Notes: generated by a model from the letters alone, not told the origin. Counted from the first letter of the stretch, positions 19,406 through 27,978 are shown. The stretch is DNA of 64,000 nt from Anaerolineaceae bacterium (GCA_028818375.1 JAPPOB010000005.1:124001-188000), one strand, 5' to 3'. Made by a program: numbers and translations.

Positions 19406-21094
19406 TTACACCTGATGTTTTGAAAGTGAAAACATCCCCGGCCACTGCTCCAGCGCGCTGAGCACCGCTGAACCGGCCGTCTGGCCCAGGCCGCAGAGCG
19501 AGGCTTCGGTCATCGTCCAGCCCACGTCCCGCAGGCGCTGCGCGTCGCCGGGCTGCGGCGCCCGCTCCAGCAGCTCCAGTTGCCGCTGCGTCCCCAGCTG
19601 ACAGGGGAAGCACTTGCCGCAGCTTTCGTGCTGAAAGAAGCGCGCCAGACGCAGCAGCACGTCGCGCAGGTCGACCGTGTCGTTGAAGACCATAATAGCG
19701 CCCGAACCGAAGGTGCTGCCAGCCGCGCGCAGGTCCTCGAAGCTGAGCTTCATGTCGATCTGCTCCGGCCGCAGAAAGGTGCCCGCCGCGCCGCCCATCA
19801 ACACGGCCTGCAGTTCGCCCTCCATGCCGCCGCAAGGCCCCTCAAGGAAGGCGCGCAGGCTGATGCCCGGCTCAATTTCGTAGACGCCCGCCTGGCGCAC
19901 GTGCCCGCTGACCGAGACCAGCTTGCTGCCGCTGCTGCCTTCCGTACCCATCGCGCGGAACCAGGCCGCGCCATGCGTCAGGATGCCCGGCACTGCCGCC
20001 AGGGTCTCCACGTTGTTGACCGTCGTCGGCTCGCCGAAGAGGCCGACGTCAGTGGGGTAGGGCGGTTTGATGCGCGGGAAGCCGCGTTTGCCCTCAATGG
20101 CCTCGAACAGCGCCGACTCCTCGCCGCAGATGTAGGCGCCGGCGCCACGCCGGATCTCTATGTGGAAGTCGAAGTCGCCCCCGCCGATGCCCTTGCCCAG
20201 CAGGTTGGCCGCTTCGGCTTCCGCGATGGCCGCCGCCAGACGCTGCGTCGCCAGCGGGTACTCGCCGCGGATGAAGAGGTAGCCGTGGCGCGCGCCGATG
20301 CAACGCGCCGCAATGGCCATGCCTTCCAGCAGGCGGTGGGGACAGGCTTCCATCAGCGCGCGGTCCTTGAAGGTGCCGGGTTCGCTTTCGTCGGCGTTGC
20401 AGACCAGCCAGCGCCGCGCCTCGGGGTCGCCGCGCGTGAAGTGCCACTTGCGCCCCGTAGGGAAGGCCGCGCCGCCGCGCCCGATCAGGCCGGAGTCGTC
20501 CAGCAAATCCACAATCTCGTCGGGCGTCAGTTCCAGCGCGCGCCGCAGACCGGCGTAGTCGCCGTATTCGGCCAGGGTCTGGACGCGGTGTGGCTGAGCG
20601 CCTTCCAGCAGCACGGCGGGGGACGCGTCAATGATGACCGGATAGTCGGGCAGCTTGTCCAAGTCAAGCAGCTGCGCGACGTCGGTCACCGGCGCGAGGC
20701 TGCGTTCGCCCGCGCCGCGCAGGCTGACCAGGGCCGCCGGCGCGTGCTCGCAGAGGCCCAGGCAGGGCGAATGTTCGATGGTGAGGTCGGCGGCGTCGGG
20801 CAGGGCCTCCAGCAGGGCGTCGCCGCCGCGCAAACCGCAGACCGGGTCGGTGCATACGCGGACGATACGCTCGCCGGTCGGCCCGGCGTGGAAGAGGCTG
20901 TAGAAGCCGATGACGCCGTAGATGTCGGCCTCCGGCACGCGCAGGCAGTGGGAGATGGCGTGCACGGCCTCCGGGCTGACGTGGCCGGCCGCAGTTTGTA
21001 TGTCCCAAAGGACGGGCAGCAGCACCTCGCGTCCCCGCCCCGCGTAGGGCGCGAGGAGGGAGTCAAGGGTGTCAGTGCCGGGCGAATTACTCAC
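19406..21094 (-). CDS. NAD-dependent formate dehydrogenase diaphorase subunit, NuoE-NuoF fusion (FdsB/HoxF-like)
   Basis: This subunit oxidises or reduces NAD(H) through FMN and FeS clusters. Residues ~1-150 are a NuoE-like thioredoxin fold with 2Fe-2S Cys pairs (CTDPVC near 83-88, CLGLC near 118-122). The NuoF part has GRGGAAFPTGRKW near 205, CNADESEPGTFKDR near 231, GAGAYICGEESALFEAIEG near 318 and the 4Fe-4S site ESCGKCFPCQLGT near 495. GTG at 21094 is chosen because it overlaps the previous stop (GTGAGTAA) and begins at the family's N-terminus. The last residues (MFSLSKHQV) are AT-rich and may have been replaced when the adjacent nuclease gene arrived. Confidence 0.93.
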   Translation of the reverse strand: MSNSPGTDTLDSLLAPYAGRGREVLLPVLWDIQTAAGHVSPEAVHAISHCLRVPEADIYGVIGFYSLFHAGPTGERIVRVCTDPVCGLRGGDALLEALPDAADLTIEHSPCLGLCEHAPAALVSLRGAGERSLAPVTDVAQLLDLDKLPDYPVIIDASPAVLLEGAQPHRVQTLAEYGDYAGLRRALELTPDEIVDLLDDSGLIGRGGAAFPTGRKWHFTRGDPEARRWLVCNADESEPGTFKDRALMEACPHRLLEGMAIAARCIGARHGYLFIRGEYPLATQRLAAAIAEAEAANLLGKGIGGGDFDFHIEIRRGAGAYICGEESALFEAIEGKRGFPRIKPPYPTDVGLFGEPTTVNNVETLAAVPGILTHGAAWFRAMGTEGSSGSKLVSVSGHVRQAGVYEIEPGISLRAFLEGPCGGMEGELQAVLMGGAAGTFLRPEQIDMKLSFEDLRAAGSTFGSGAIMVFNDTVDLRDVLLRLARFFQHESCGKCFPCQLGTQRQLELLERAPQPGDAQRLRDVGWTMTEASLCGLGQTAGSAVLSALEQWPGMFSLSKHQV

Positions 21095-22373
21095 CCTGTT
21101 CGTCTTCCCCTTCGGGCGGCAACGTGATGGCTTCATCGAGCGGCAGGATGTTCAGCAGGAAATGCGGATAACGAGACTCGACGGTCCATTCGACATCAGC
21201 CCTGCAATCCAGCGCCAGGGCCCCTGGCCAGTCAACTTCCAATGCCTGTACACAAGTGGATGGAATCACTGAATGCGTGACGGCTGCATCACCGGCGCGT
21301 GTGGGTTCATGGCCGCCGATGTCGCCGGTGACAACAGCCCAGACTCCTGCTTCCAACTCGATGGTGCCGCTGGCGCGGTAAAACGAGGCCCTCGGAAAAC
21401 TGCGTTCCTGCAAGTCACCATGTAGCATAAGCGGATTGTGGACTTCAGCCAGTTGCTCCCGGGCGGAGTTCAGGTCATCAAGAGCCTTGTCCAGTGTGGC
21501 CTCAACATCTTCAAGTCGGGCATTGAGCCCTGTGATTGTTCCGTTTGCGTCGTTGAGAACCGTCTGCAAATCATCCCGTTCACTGGTGACGGTTTCGAGT
21601 TCTTCACGAGCGCTCTGTAGTTCCTCGTTGGCACTGTCCAGTTGCGACTGCACATCGGCCAACTGGTTTTCGCGCTCCTCCAAGGCTTTGTTGGCAGCGT
21701 TGAGTTCATCGCGCGTAGCGTCCCGCTCCTCTGCAGCAGTGTCGCGTTCCGCCCGGGCTTCATCCCGTTCTGCCGTGACGTCCTTTAGTTGCGCCTGGAC
21801 GTCGGCCAGTTGATTTTCACGATCCTTGAGTGACTCCCTTGCAGCGTCGAGTTCCTCTCTTGCCTCTTTCAGTTCTTCTGTCAATTTGCCGATCCCGGTT
21901 GAATCAAGTGCCTCTTCCAGAGCCTTGCGGGCTTCATCACGTTCAGCGATTGCTGTGTCGCGTTCAGCCCTTGCTTCAACCAGGTCAGAATTCAACTGTT
22001 CTATGACAACCTCGGCTGCCGCCAGTTGCTCGCGAAGCTGCGTGATCTCTTCCCTGGCTAACCTCAACGATTCCTGAGTGACAGAAAGATCCTCCTGAAC
22101 ATCCTTGAGATTTCCTCGCGTTTCCTTCAGGTCGCTTTCAAGTTCATTATTTCGTCGAATGAGATCGTCCCACTCGGCCTGTAAAGTGTCCAATTCACGC
22201 AGAAGAGCATCGTTCTCCCCCGTAAGCCGAATTTGTTCATTATTGGCGGATATCAAAAAGAATCCCAAGGCTACGGCGGTAACAAGCAGTACAACCGTCG
22301 TCCTCGGGCTGCGACTTACGCTGCGGGCCGTGATTCGACGCTCATCCGGCGTTGAAGGAACTATCTCGCTCAT
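21087..22373 (-). CDS. Membrane-anchored long coiled-coil protein of unknown function
   Basis: This 428-residue protein is not assigned to a family. A short basic cytoplasmic N-terminus (to ~24) is followed by one membrane helix (TTVVLLVTAVALGFFLISA, ~25-43). About 270 residues of Glu/Ala/Arg/Leu heptad coiled coil follow, with an internally repeated unit (ENQLADVQ near 186 and 236). A beta-rich C-terminal domain of ~100 residues (from MLHGDLQERSF) contains two Cys and ends EDEQGE. The topology implies an external coiled coil. The ATG overlaps the mobA stop (ATGA) and the stop overlaps NuoEF by 8 nt, so it is translationally coupled inside the formate dehydrogenase operon. Composition is less GC-rich than the host genes. 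Function unknown. Confidence 0.85.
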   Translation of the reverse strand: MSEIVPSTPDERRITARSVSRSPRTTVVLLVTAVALGFFLISANNEQIRLTGENDALLRELDTLQAEWDDLIRRNNELESDLKETRGNLKDVQEDLSVTQESLRLAREEITQLREQLAAAEVVIEQLNSDLVEARAERDTAIAERDEARKALEEALDSTGIGKLTEELKEAREELDAARESLKDRENQLADVQAQLKDVTAERDEARAERDTAAEERDATRDELNAANKALEERENQLADVQSQLDSANEELQSAREELETVTSERDDLQTVLNDANGTITGLNARLEDVEATLDKALDDLNSAREQLAEVHNPLMLHGDLQERSFPRASFYRASGTIELEAGVWAVVTGDIGGHEPTRAGDAAVTHSVIPSTCVQALEVDWPGALALDCRADVEWTVESRYPHFLLNILPLDEAITLPPEGEDEQGE

Positions 22374-22984
22374 CGAACCCCCCGCTTTCCTTCCTGCGCC
22401 GCGGCCAGTTCCTCCGGCGTGTTGACATTGCCCAGCGCCTGACCCGTCGGGTCCAGCGGGCCCCACTCGTCTTCGTCGAGGTAACGCACGCGCACCTGGT
22501 CGTAGAAGCCGATGACCTTCAGCCGGCCGGCTTCAATCTGCGCGCGGATCGGGGCGACGCAGGCCTGGCCGTAGACGGCGTGCAGGCCCTGCGGGTAGCC
22601 CGCCACGCGCGGCACAATGACGTCATGGCCGCCTTCGCGCAGCGCCAGCATGTGACTCAACAGCGCCGGACCGAGAAAGGGCATGTCGCAGGCGACGACC
22701 AGGGTGTGGCAATGCTTACTGTTCAACAATGCCGTGTAGATACCGCCCAGCGAGCCGGCATCGGGCAGCGAATCACAGACCATCGGCAGGCCGAAGCGCG
22801 CGTGCGCCGCATGGTCGTTGCTGACGAGCAGGGTCTGCGCCTGGCCGAGACCGCTGACCCGCTCGATGACGTGTTCCAGCATCGGCCGCCCGTCCAGTTC
22901 GACCAGGGCCTTGTCGCGGCCCATGCGCCGGCTGCGTCCGCCGGCGACAATGGCGACGGTGAAGGGGTTGCGGGTCAGAGTCAT
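22370..22984 (-). CDS. mobA: Molybdenum cofactor guanylyltransferase
   Basis: MobA adds GMP to Mo-molybdopterin to make the bis-MGD used by formate dehydrogenase. The 204-residue protein has the nucleotide-binding start VAGGRSRRMGRDKALVELDGRPMLEHV (residues ~13-40), DMPFLGP near 99 and VPRVAGYPQGLHAVYG near 123. Both ends overlap neighbours through ATGA: the hepT stop with its ATG, and its TGA with the coiled-coil gene's ATG. Confidence 0.93.
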   Translation of the reverse strand: MTLTRNPFTVAIVAGGRSRRMGRDKALVELDGRPMLEHVIERVSGLGQAQTLLVSNDHAAHARFGLPMVCDSLPDAGSLGGIYTALLNSKHCHTLVVACDMPFLGPALLSHMLALREGGHDVIVPRVAGYPQGLHAVYGQACVAPIRAQIEAGRLKVIGFYDQVRVRYLDEDEWGPLDPTGQALGNVNTPEELAAAQEGKRGVR

Positions 22985-23346
22985 CGCTTGCCCCGCGTTT
23001 CCTCCTGGTCAATAAGTTCTTGCAGTTGCGCGATTAAGGTCGGCATGTCGTGTTGCGCTGTGTTCCAGACCTCGTCCAACTCAACCCGCCAATAGTTGTG
23101 TACCAATATGTGCCGCATGCCGATAACTTTGTTCCAGGGAATTTCAGTCTGCTGCGCCCGTAATTCGTCAGAAATATGGCTGGCGGATTCACCGACAAGC
23201 TCCAGGGCTTTTGCCAGGCCCAGCTGTAAGATGCGGTCATCATCCAGGTCTTCACGCTTGCGATTCTTGACGAACTGCTGCGCGAGTTGCGCTGCGTCGC
23301 GCATGTGCATCAGATGCAAGCGATCGCGCTCAGGACTCCTTCGCAT
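22981..23346 (-). CDS. hepT: HEPN-domain toxin of a HepT-MntA module
   Basis: HepT is a HEPN ribonuclease toxin held inactive by AMPylation by its partner MntA. The 121-residue helical protein carries the diagnostic RX4HXY motif as R78-H83-Y85 in RHILVHNY, preceded by VIGM. The ATG at 23346 overlaps the 3' end of mntA by 17 nt, and the TGA overlaps the mobA ATG. The pair thus sits between fdhF and mobA on the same strand. Whether it protects the operon, defends against phage or is a passenger cannot be read from sequence. Confidence 0.9.
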   Translation of the reverse strand: MRRSPERDRLHLMHMRDAAQLAQQFVKNRKREDLDDDRILQLGLAKALELVGESASHISDELRAQQTEIPWNKVIGMRHILVHNYWRVELDEVWNTAQHDMPTLIAQLQELIDQEETRGKR

Positions 23347-23641
23347 AAATGAGCTTCGCGCTCTCTACAATTTCATCGCGAACATACGGGCTCAGCCCAT
23401 CCGGCGTACACAGGTCCACGCGACGCCCGATGATCTCGCTCAAATCCGTCAAATGCCCGCCCATGTCAAACAAACTGATTGCCGCATCCGCCTCATACTC
23501 CACCAGCAGGTCGATATCGCTGTCGTCGCGCAGCTCGCCACGCAGCGCCGAGCCAAACACCGACAAACGCCGTATCGGCTGCCGGGCGCAGTATTCGCGG
23601 ATTTTGTTTTCTGGCAGATGAGTCCGTATCAACCTGCTCAT
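23330..23641 (-). CDS. mntA: MNT-domain nucleotidyltransferase antitoxin
   Basis: MntA antitoxins transfer AMP to the HepT active-site region. The 103-residue protein has the polymerase-beta-type motif GS(x10)DxD with G30, S31, D42 and D44 (FGSALRGELRDDSDIDLLVEY region) and a third acidic residue in RRVDLC near 75. ATG at 23641 is followed by a normal short MNT fold. A 77-bp gap separates it from the fdhF stop, the only sizeable gap in the fdhF-to-fdhD run. Confidence 0.9.
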   Translation of the reverse strand: MSRLIRTHLPENKIREYCARQPIRRLSVFGSALRGELRDDSDIDLLVEYEADAAISLFDMGGHLTDLSEIIGRRVDLCTPDGLSPYVRDEIVESAKLIYAKES

Positions 23642-23718
23642 GACGGGATGCCTCCTGCCCTCAGCATAACCCGCAAATGCGCCCGGTGGAAGAATCCGGA
23701 ATGAGGCTTGACGCGGCC

Positions 23719-25872
23719 CTAGTGCACAAACCTGGTCGGTTCGCGGATGGCGCCGCGCCCCTCCAGCGGCGCATCCGTGCCTTCACGACCCTCCGGCGCC
23801 TCACAGGGCCCGATGCGCACCGCCGCCATCTTGAAGTCCGGGATCTTCGCGCGCGGGTCGATCTTGTCGAGCGTGAGCAGGTTGGCCGCAGCCTCCACAA
23901 AGTGGAAGGGCAGGAAGACCGTCCCCGCCGGCGAGCGCCCGGTCACCAGCATGCGGCAAATCACGCTGCCGCGGCGCGAGGTCACCTCGGCCCAGTCGCC
24001 GGAGACCAGCGACAGTTGTCGCGCGTCCTCCGGGTGCATCTCGATCAGCGGCTCCGGGAAGGCCTCCTCCAGGCGCGAGTTGCGCGTCATCGTGCCGCCG
24101 TGCCAGTGGAAGAGCACGCGCCCGGTCGTCAGGTTGTAGGGGTACTCCTCATCCGGCAGTTCGCTCTCCGTTCCGTATTCCAGCGGCCAGAACTTGCCCA
24201 AGCCGCGCGGGAAGCCGTCCTCGAATAGGTAGGGGGTGCCGGGGTGATCGGCGGCGGGGCAGGGCCAGTGGACGCCGCCCTCGCGCTCCAGCCGCTCCCA
24301 GGTGATGCCGGCGAAATCCGGCGTCAGCGCGCGCATCTCCTCCCAGATTTCCTCGGGATGCGTATAGTGAAAGCCGTTGCTCGCGCGACCCTGCAGCCGC
24401 TGCATGCGCTGCGCCAGGTCGCAGATGATCTCCCAGTCGGCGCGCGAGTCACCGACCGGCGGCAGGGCCACCCGCACACGCTGGACGCGGCGATCGCTGT
24501 TGGTGAAGGTGCCGTCCTTCTCGGCGAAGCTGGCCGAGGGCAGGATCACGTCGGCCAGTTCGCCGGTCTCGTTCATGAAAATGTCGATGCAGACGATGAA
24601 GTCCAGCGCCTCCAGGGCGTGCCGCGCGTGGCTCAGGTTGGGCTCGCTCATCAACGGGTTTTCGCCCATCACCACCATGGCGCGGATCTGGCCAGTCAGG
24701 GCGCCATCGACCATCTCGGTCACCGTCAGGCCAGGCTTCGGCGGCAGGGTCACGTCCCAGGCGCGTTCGAAGCGGCCGCGAATCTCGGGGTCGTCGACCC
24801 GCTGGTAGGCCGTGTAGACCGTGGGCAGGCCGCCGCTGTCGGAGCAGCCCTGCACGTTATTCTGGCCGCGCAAGGGGTTGAGCCCGGTGCCGGGCTTGCC
24901 GACGTTGCCGGTCATCAGCGCCAGGTTGGTCAGGGAAAGGGCGTTGTCGGTGCCGTGCGTGCTCTGGCTGATGCCCATACCCCAGTAGAAAGCGGCCCGC
25001 TCCGCGTTGGCGTACATGCGCGCCGCGGCCCGAATATCCTCAGCCGGCACGCCGCTGACGCCCTCGGCCCATTCCGGCGTGAAACTCTCCAGCGACTCGA
25101 CGTAGTCGTCGAAGTCCTCGGTGCGGCGGGCGATGAAGTCGGCGTCGTAAAGCCGCTCGGTGACGATGACGTGCGCCATCGCCTGAAAGACGGCCACGTC
25201 CGTGCCCGGCTCCTGCCGCAGCCAGAGCGTGGCGAAGTCGGTCAGTTCGATCTGGCGCGGGTCAATGACAATCAGCTTCGCGCCGTTCTGGCGCACGGCC
25301 TTCTTGAGGAAGAGACTGATGACCGGGTGCGTCTCGGTGGTGTTGCTGCCGGTCACGATGAAGGTGTCCAGGTGCTCCATCTCGCCGATGCTGTTGCTCA
25401 TCGCGCTGGAGCCGATGGCCAGTTGCAGGCCGGTGACGCTGCCGGCGTGGCAGAGCCGCGCGCAGTGGTCGACGTTGTTGGTGCCCAGCACGGCGCGCAC
25501 CCACTTCTGAAAGACGTAGTTGTCCTCGTTGGTGGCCTTGGCGCAGGCGTAGGTGGCGATGCTGTCGCCGCCGCTTTCCGCCACGATGGCCCCGAGGCGT
25601 TCGCTGACCAGGTCCAGGGCCTCGTCCTGGTCGGCCTCGCGGAATCTGCCCGGCGGGCCGTTACGGATCAGCGCTTTTGTCAGCCGACGCGGATGGGTGG
25701 CGAAGTCGAGGCCGAATCGACCCTTGACGCAGAGATTGCCGTAGTTGGGTGCGCTGTCGAAAGGCGCCTCGACGCGGTAGATAAGGCCGTCGCGCGCGTG
25801 CAGGTCCATTTGGCAGCCCACGCCGCAGTAGGGGCAGGTGCTGCGCACCACCTTTTCTGGCGCGACCTTCAT
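23719..25872 (-). CDS. fdhF: Molybdenum formate dehydrogenase catalytic subunit
   Basis: This enzyme oxidises formate to CO2 (or the reverse) at a bis-MGD molybdenum centre. The 717-residue protein begins with a 4Fe-4S site: Cys 13, 16, 20 and 48. The Mo ligand is Cys141 in the DHCARLCHAGSV block, so it is a Cys rather than a selenocysteine enzyme. MGD-binding segments include TGSNTTETHPVIS near 195, GMGISQSTHGTDNA near 290, GQNNVQGCSD near 330 and the C-terminal LTTGRVLFHWHGGTMTRNS. It lacks the N-terminal ferredoxin extension of some FdhF proteins; that part is the separate gene at 17296-17994. The ATG is preceded by GGGAGGG. It heads the operon. Confidence 0.95.
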   Translation of the reverse strand: MKVAPEKVVRSTCPYCGVGCQMDLHARDGLIYRVEAPFDSAPNYGNLCVKGRFGLDFATHPRRLTKALIRNGPPGRFREADQDEALDLVSERLGAIVAESGGDSIATYACAKATNEDNYVFQKWVRAVLGTNNVDHCARLCHAGSVTGLQLAIGSSAMSNSIGEMEHLDTFIVTGSNTTETHPVISLFLKKAVRQNGAKLIVIDPRQIELTDFATLWLRQEPGTDVAVFQAMAHVIVTERLYDADFIARRTEDFDDYVESLESFTPEWAEGVSGVPAEDIRAAARMYANAERAAFYWGMGISQSTHGTDNALSLTNLALMTGNVGKPGTGLNPLRGQNNVQGCSDSGGLPTVYTAYQRVDDPEIRGRFERAWDVTLPPKPGLTVTEMVDGALTGQIRAMVVMGENPLMSEPNLSHARHALEALDFIVCIDIFMNETGELADVILPSASFAEKDGTFTNSDRRVQRVRVALPPVGDSRADWEIICDLAQRMQRLQGRASNGFHYTHPEEIWEEMRALTPDFAGITWERLEREGGVHWPCPAADHPGTPYLFEDGFPRGLGKFWPLEYGTESELPDEEYPYNLTTGRVLFHWHGGTMTRNSRLEEAFPEPLIEMHPEDARQLSLVSGDWAEVTSRRGSVICRMLVTGRSPAGTVFLPFHFVEAAANLLTLDKIDPRAKIPDFKMAAVRIGPCEAPEGREGTDAPLEGRGAIREPTRFVH

Positions 25873-25927
25873 GGCGTCCCTCCCTGCGCTTTTGCCAAGT
25901 GTAGCGCAATTGCCCGGTGGATGAACC

Positions 25928-27127
25928 TCAGAGCGCGCCGCGCCGGCGCAGGTCGGTCACTTCGTCGTCATTCAGGCCCAGCCGCTCGCGCAGGACCTCT
26001 TCCGTGTGCCGGCCCAGGGTCGGCGGCGCCAGCCGGATCGTCGCCGGCGCAGCGGAAAGCTGCGCGACCGGCCCCACCATCGGCGCGACGCTGCCATCGC
26101 CCAGCGTCACGTCCTGCACCAGGCCGCGCGCGCCCACCTGCGGGTCGGCCAGCGCCTCGCCAACGCTGTTGATCGGGCCGGCCGGGATGCCGGCCGCCAG
26201 CGCCGCGTCGATCCAGCGCTGCGCCGGCGCTGCGCTGAAGGCCGCGGCCAGTGGCGGGATCAGCGCCTCCCGATGCTTCACGCGCGACGGATTGTCGGCG
26301 AAACGCGGGTCCGCCGCCAGTTCCTCGCGCCCGACGATGGCGCAGAGGCGCGCGAACTGGCGGTCGTTGCCGACGGCCAGGGAAAAACTGCGATCGGCCG
26401 CCTGGAAGGTCTGGTAGGGTACGATGCTGGGGTGGGCGTTGCCGTAGCGGCCCGGTTCAGCGTCACCGATCAATGCGTTGCTGGCGATGTTGACCATGGC
26501 CGCCAGCTGCGAATCGAAGAGCGCGACATCGACGTACTGGCCGCGGCCGCTGCGCTCGCGTTGCAACAGGGCCGCCTGGATGGCCGTCGTGGCGTAGAGA
26601 CCAGTGATCACGTCGCTCAGGGCTACGCCGATTTTCACCGGCGCGCCGTCGGCCTCGCCGGTGATGGCCATCAGGCCGCTCTGCGCCTGAATCACCGAGT
26701 CGTAGCCCGGCTCACGGGCGCGCGGCCCGGCCTGCCCGTAACCGCTGATGCTGCAATACACGAGACCGGGATTCTCGCCCGCCAGCGTCTCGTAATCCAG
26801 GCCCCAGGCGGCCATCTGGCCGACGCGGAAGTTCTCGATGAGCACGTCGCTCTGCAGCGCGAGACGCCGCGCCAGCTCGCGCCCTTCCGCCATCCGCAGA
26901 TTGAGCGTCAGGCTGCGCTTGTTGCGGTTGACGCAGAAAAAGTAGGCGCTCAGACGCACCGCGCCACCGCCCGCCCAGGGCGGCCCCCAGTGCCGCGTGT
27001 CATCGCCCCGGCCCGGCCGCTCCACCTTGATCACGTCCGCGCCGTAATCGCCCAGCAGCATCGTGCAGACCGGCCCGGCCAGCACGCGCGTGAAGTCCAG
27101 CACGCGCAGTTGCGGTATGGCACTCAC
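25928..27127 (-). CDS. CaiB/BaiF family (class III) CoA transferase
   Basis: This enzyme moves CoA between carboxylic acids through an aspartyl thioester. The 399-residue protein begins LRVLDFTRVLAGPVCTMLLGDYGADVIKVE, has NRNKRSLTLNLR near 75 and GDAEPGRYGNAHPSIVPYQTF near 225. The family's catalytic Asp is expected in the GYDSVIQAQSG segment near 148. The GTG at 27127 overlaps the stop of the radical SAM gene. Substrate unknown; formyl-CoA/oxalate metabolism would be attractive next to formate dehydrogenase, but no decarboxylase is nearby. Confidence 0.9.
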   Translation of the reverse strand: MSAIPQLRVLDFTRVLAGPVCTMLLGDYGADVIKVERPGRGDDTRHWGPPWAGGGAVRLSAYFFCVNRNKRSLTLNLRMAEGRELARRLALQSDVLIENFRVGQMAAWGLDYETLAGENPGLVYCSISGYGQAGPRAREPGYDSVIQAQSGLMAITGEADGAPVKIGVALSDVITGLYATTAIQAALLQRERSGRGQYVDVALFDSQLAAMVNIASNALIGDAEPGRYGNAHPSIVPYQTFQAADRSFSLAVGNDRQFARLCAIVGREELAADPRFADNPSRVKHREALIPPLAAAFSAAPAQRWIDAALAAGIPAGPINSVGEALADPQVGARGLVQDVTLGDGSVAPMVGPVAQLSAAPATIRLAPPTLGRHTEEVLRERLGLNDDEVTDLRRRGAL

Positions 27128-27978
27128 AGCAATCTCCTCGGCGGAATACTGGCGAAACCTTCCGCGCTCCAGCCGACCTCCGCGCCGGCCAGGCGCAAAC
27201 GTTCATAGAGACGCCGCGCCGGCCGCTCGTCGCGCCATTCGTAACCCGCCCGCGCCGCAAAGTGGCTGCCGGCGGTGCGCGCGCCCTGGCTGCCGTCGCC
27301 CGCGTTGAAAGTATCCACCACGAAACGCTGCGCGCCGCTGGTCATCAGCAGGTCGGCGAAGCCGGCGCTGTGCAGCAGGCAGGGCGCCACGGCCAGCTGC
27401 ACGCGCACGCCGGCCGCTGTCAGATCCCGGACGGCCGTCAGTCGCTGCCGGATCGCGCCGGCAGTCGGCCCGTAATCCAGGTCACCGCGGTCCGTCTCCA
27501 GCGTCATGCCCAGCCATGCGCCGGACAGGGCAGCGATCGCCGCAGCGTCGTCCAGCACCGTCGGACTGCGAGTCTGGAACAGCATCAGGTCGATATCCGG
27601 ATAGCGCGCAAACACCGCCAGGCACTGACGGGTCAGGCGCAACCTGCGTTCGACCGGCTGCCAGGGGTCGCTGACCGTGCTCATAAACAGGCGCATGCCC
27701 CGCCGGCCGGCCGACCCCGCGCGCGCCAGTTCCTCATCCAGCAGCGCGGCGGCGTTCTCCTTGACGATGACGGCCTCGCCCCAGTCTTCACCCTCCTCGC
27801 GGCTGAAGGTCCAGTTGGGCAGGTGCTGTGCGTAGCAGTAACGGCCGCAGTAGGTCTTGCCCAGGCCACAACCGGCCGACCAGCTCAGCGAGTGCGTGAA
27901 GGGCCAGGGCCCTGCGCGCAGGAAACCGCCGCGCTGCGGCGTGAGGATGCGTGTTGCCCTGCGGGTCGCCAGTCGCAT
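27124..27978 (-). CDS. Radical SAM protein with unusual cysteine spacing (SPL/Rv2578c-like)
   Basis: This 284-residue protein resembles the spore-photoproduct-lyase-like radical SAM group by SAGCG...YCYAQH near residues 38-52 and a C-terminal PCLLHSAGFADLL region. The cysteines occur as CGLGKTYCGRYC, spacing C-x6-C-x3-C, rather than the canonical CxxxCxxC, so cluster binding may be atypical. A GGGGAGG ribosome site precedes the ATG at 27978, and a TATACT box lies at 27996-28001. It overlaps the CoA transferase (GTGA). Reaction unknown. Confidence 0.75.
   Translation of the reverse strand: MRLATRRATRILTPQRGGFLRAGPWPFTHSLSWSAGCGLGKTYCGRYCYAQHLPNWTFSREEGEDWGEAVIVKENAAALLDEELARAGSAGRRGMRLFMSTVSDPWQPVERRLRLTRQCLAVFARYPDIDLMLFQTRSPTVLDDAAAIAALSGAWLGMTLETDRGDLDYGPTAGAIRQRLTAVRDLTAAGVRVQLAVAPCLLHSAGFADLLMTSGAQRFVVDTFNAGDGSQGARTAGSHFAARAGYEWRDERPARRLYERLRLAGAEVGWSAEGFASIPPRRLL

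Noticed and set aside
19401..19835. N-terminal extension of the DUF262-HNH frame
   Set aside because: The extension runs out of frame through NuoEF and is low-complexity; the ATG at 19400 gives the family start.
24244..26172. 642-codon plus-strand ORF opposite fdhF
   Set aside because: It is the GC-rich antisense shadow of a well-conserved catalytic subunit and has no recognisable motif or ribosome site.
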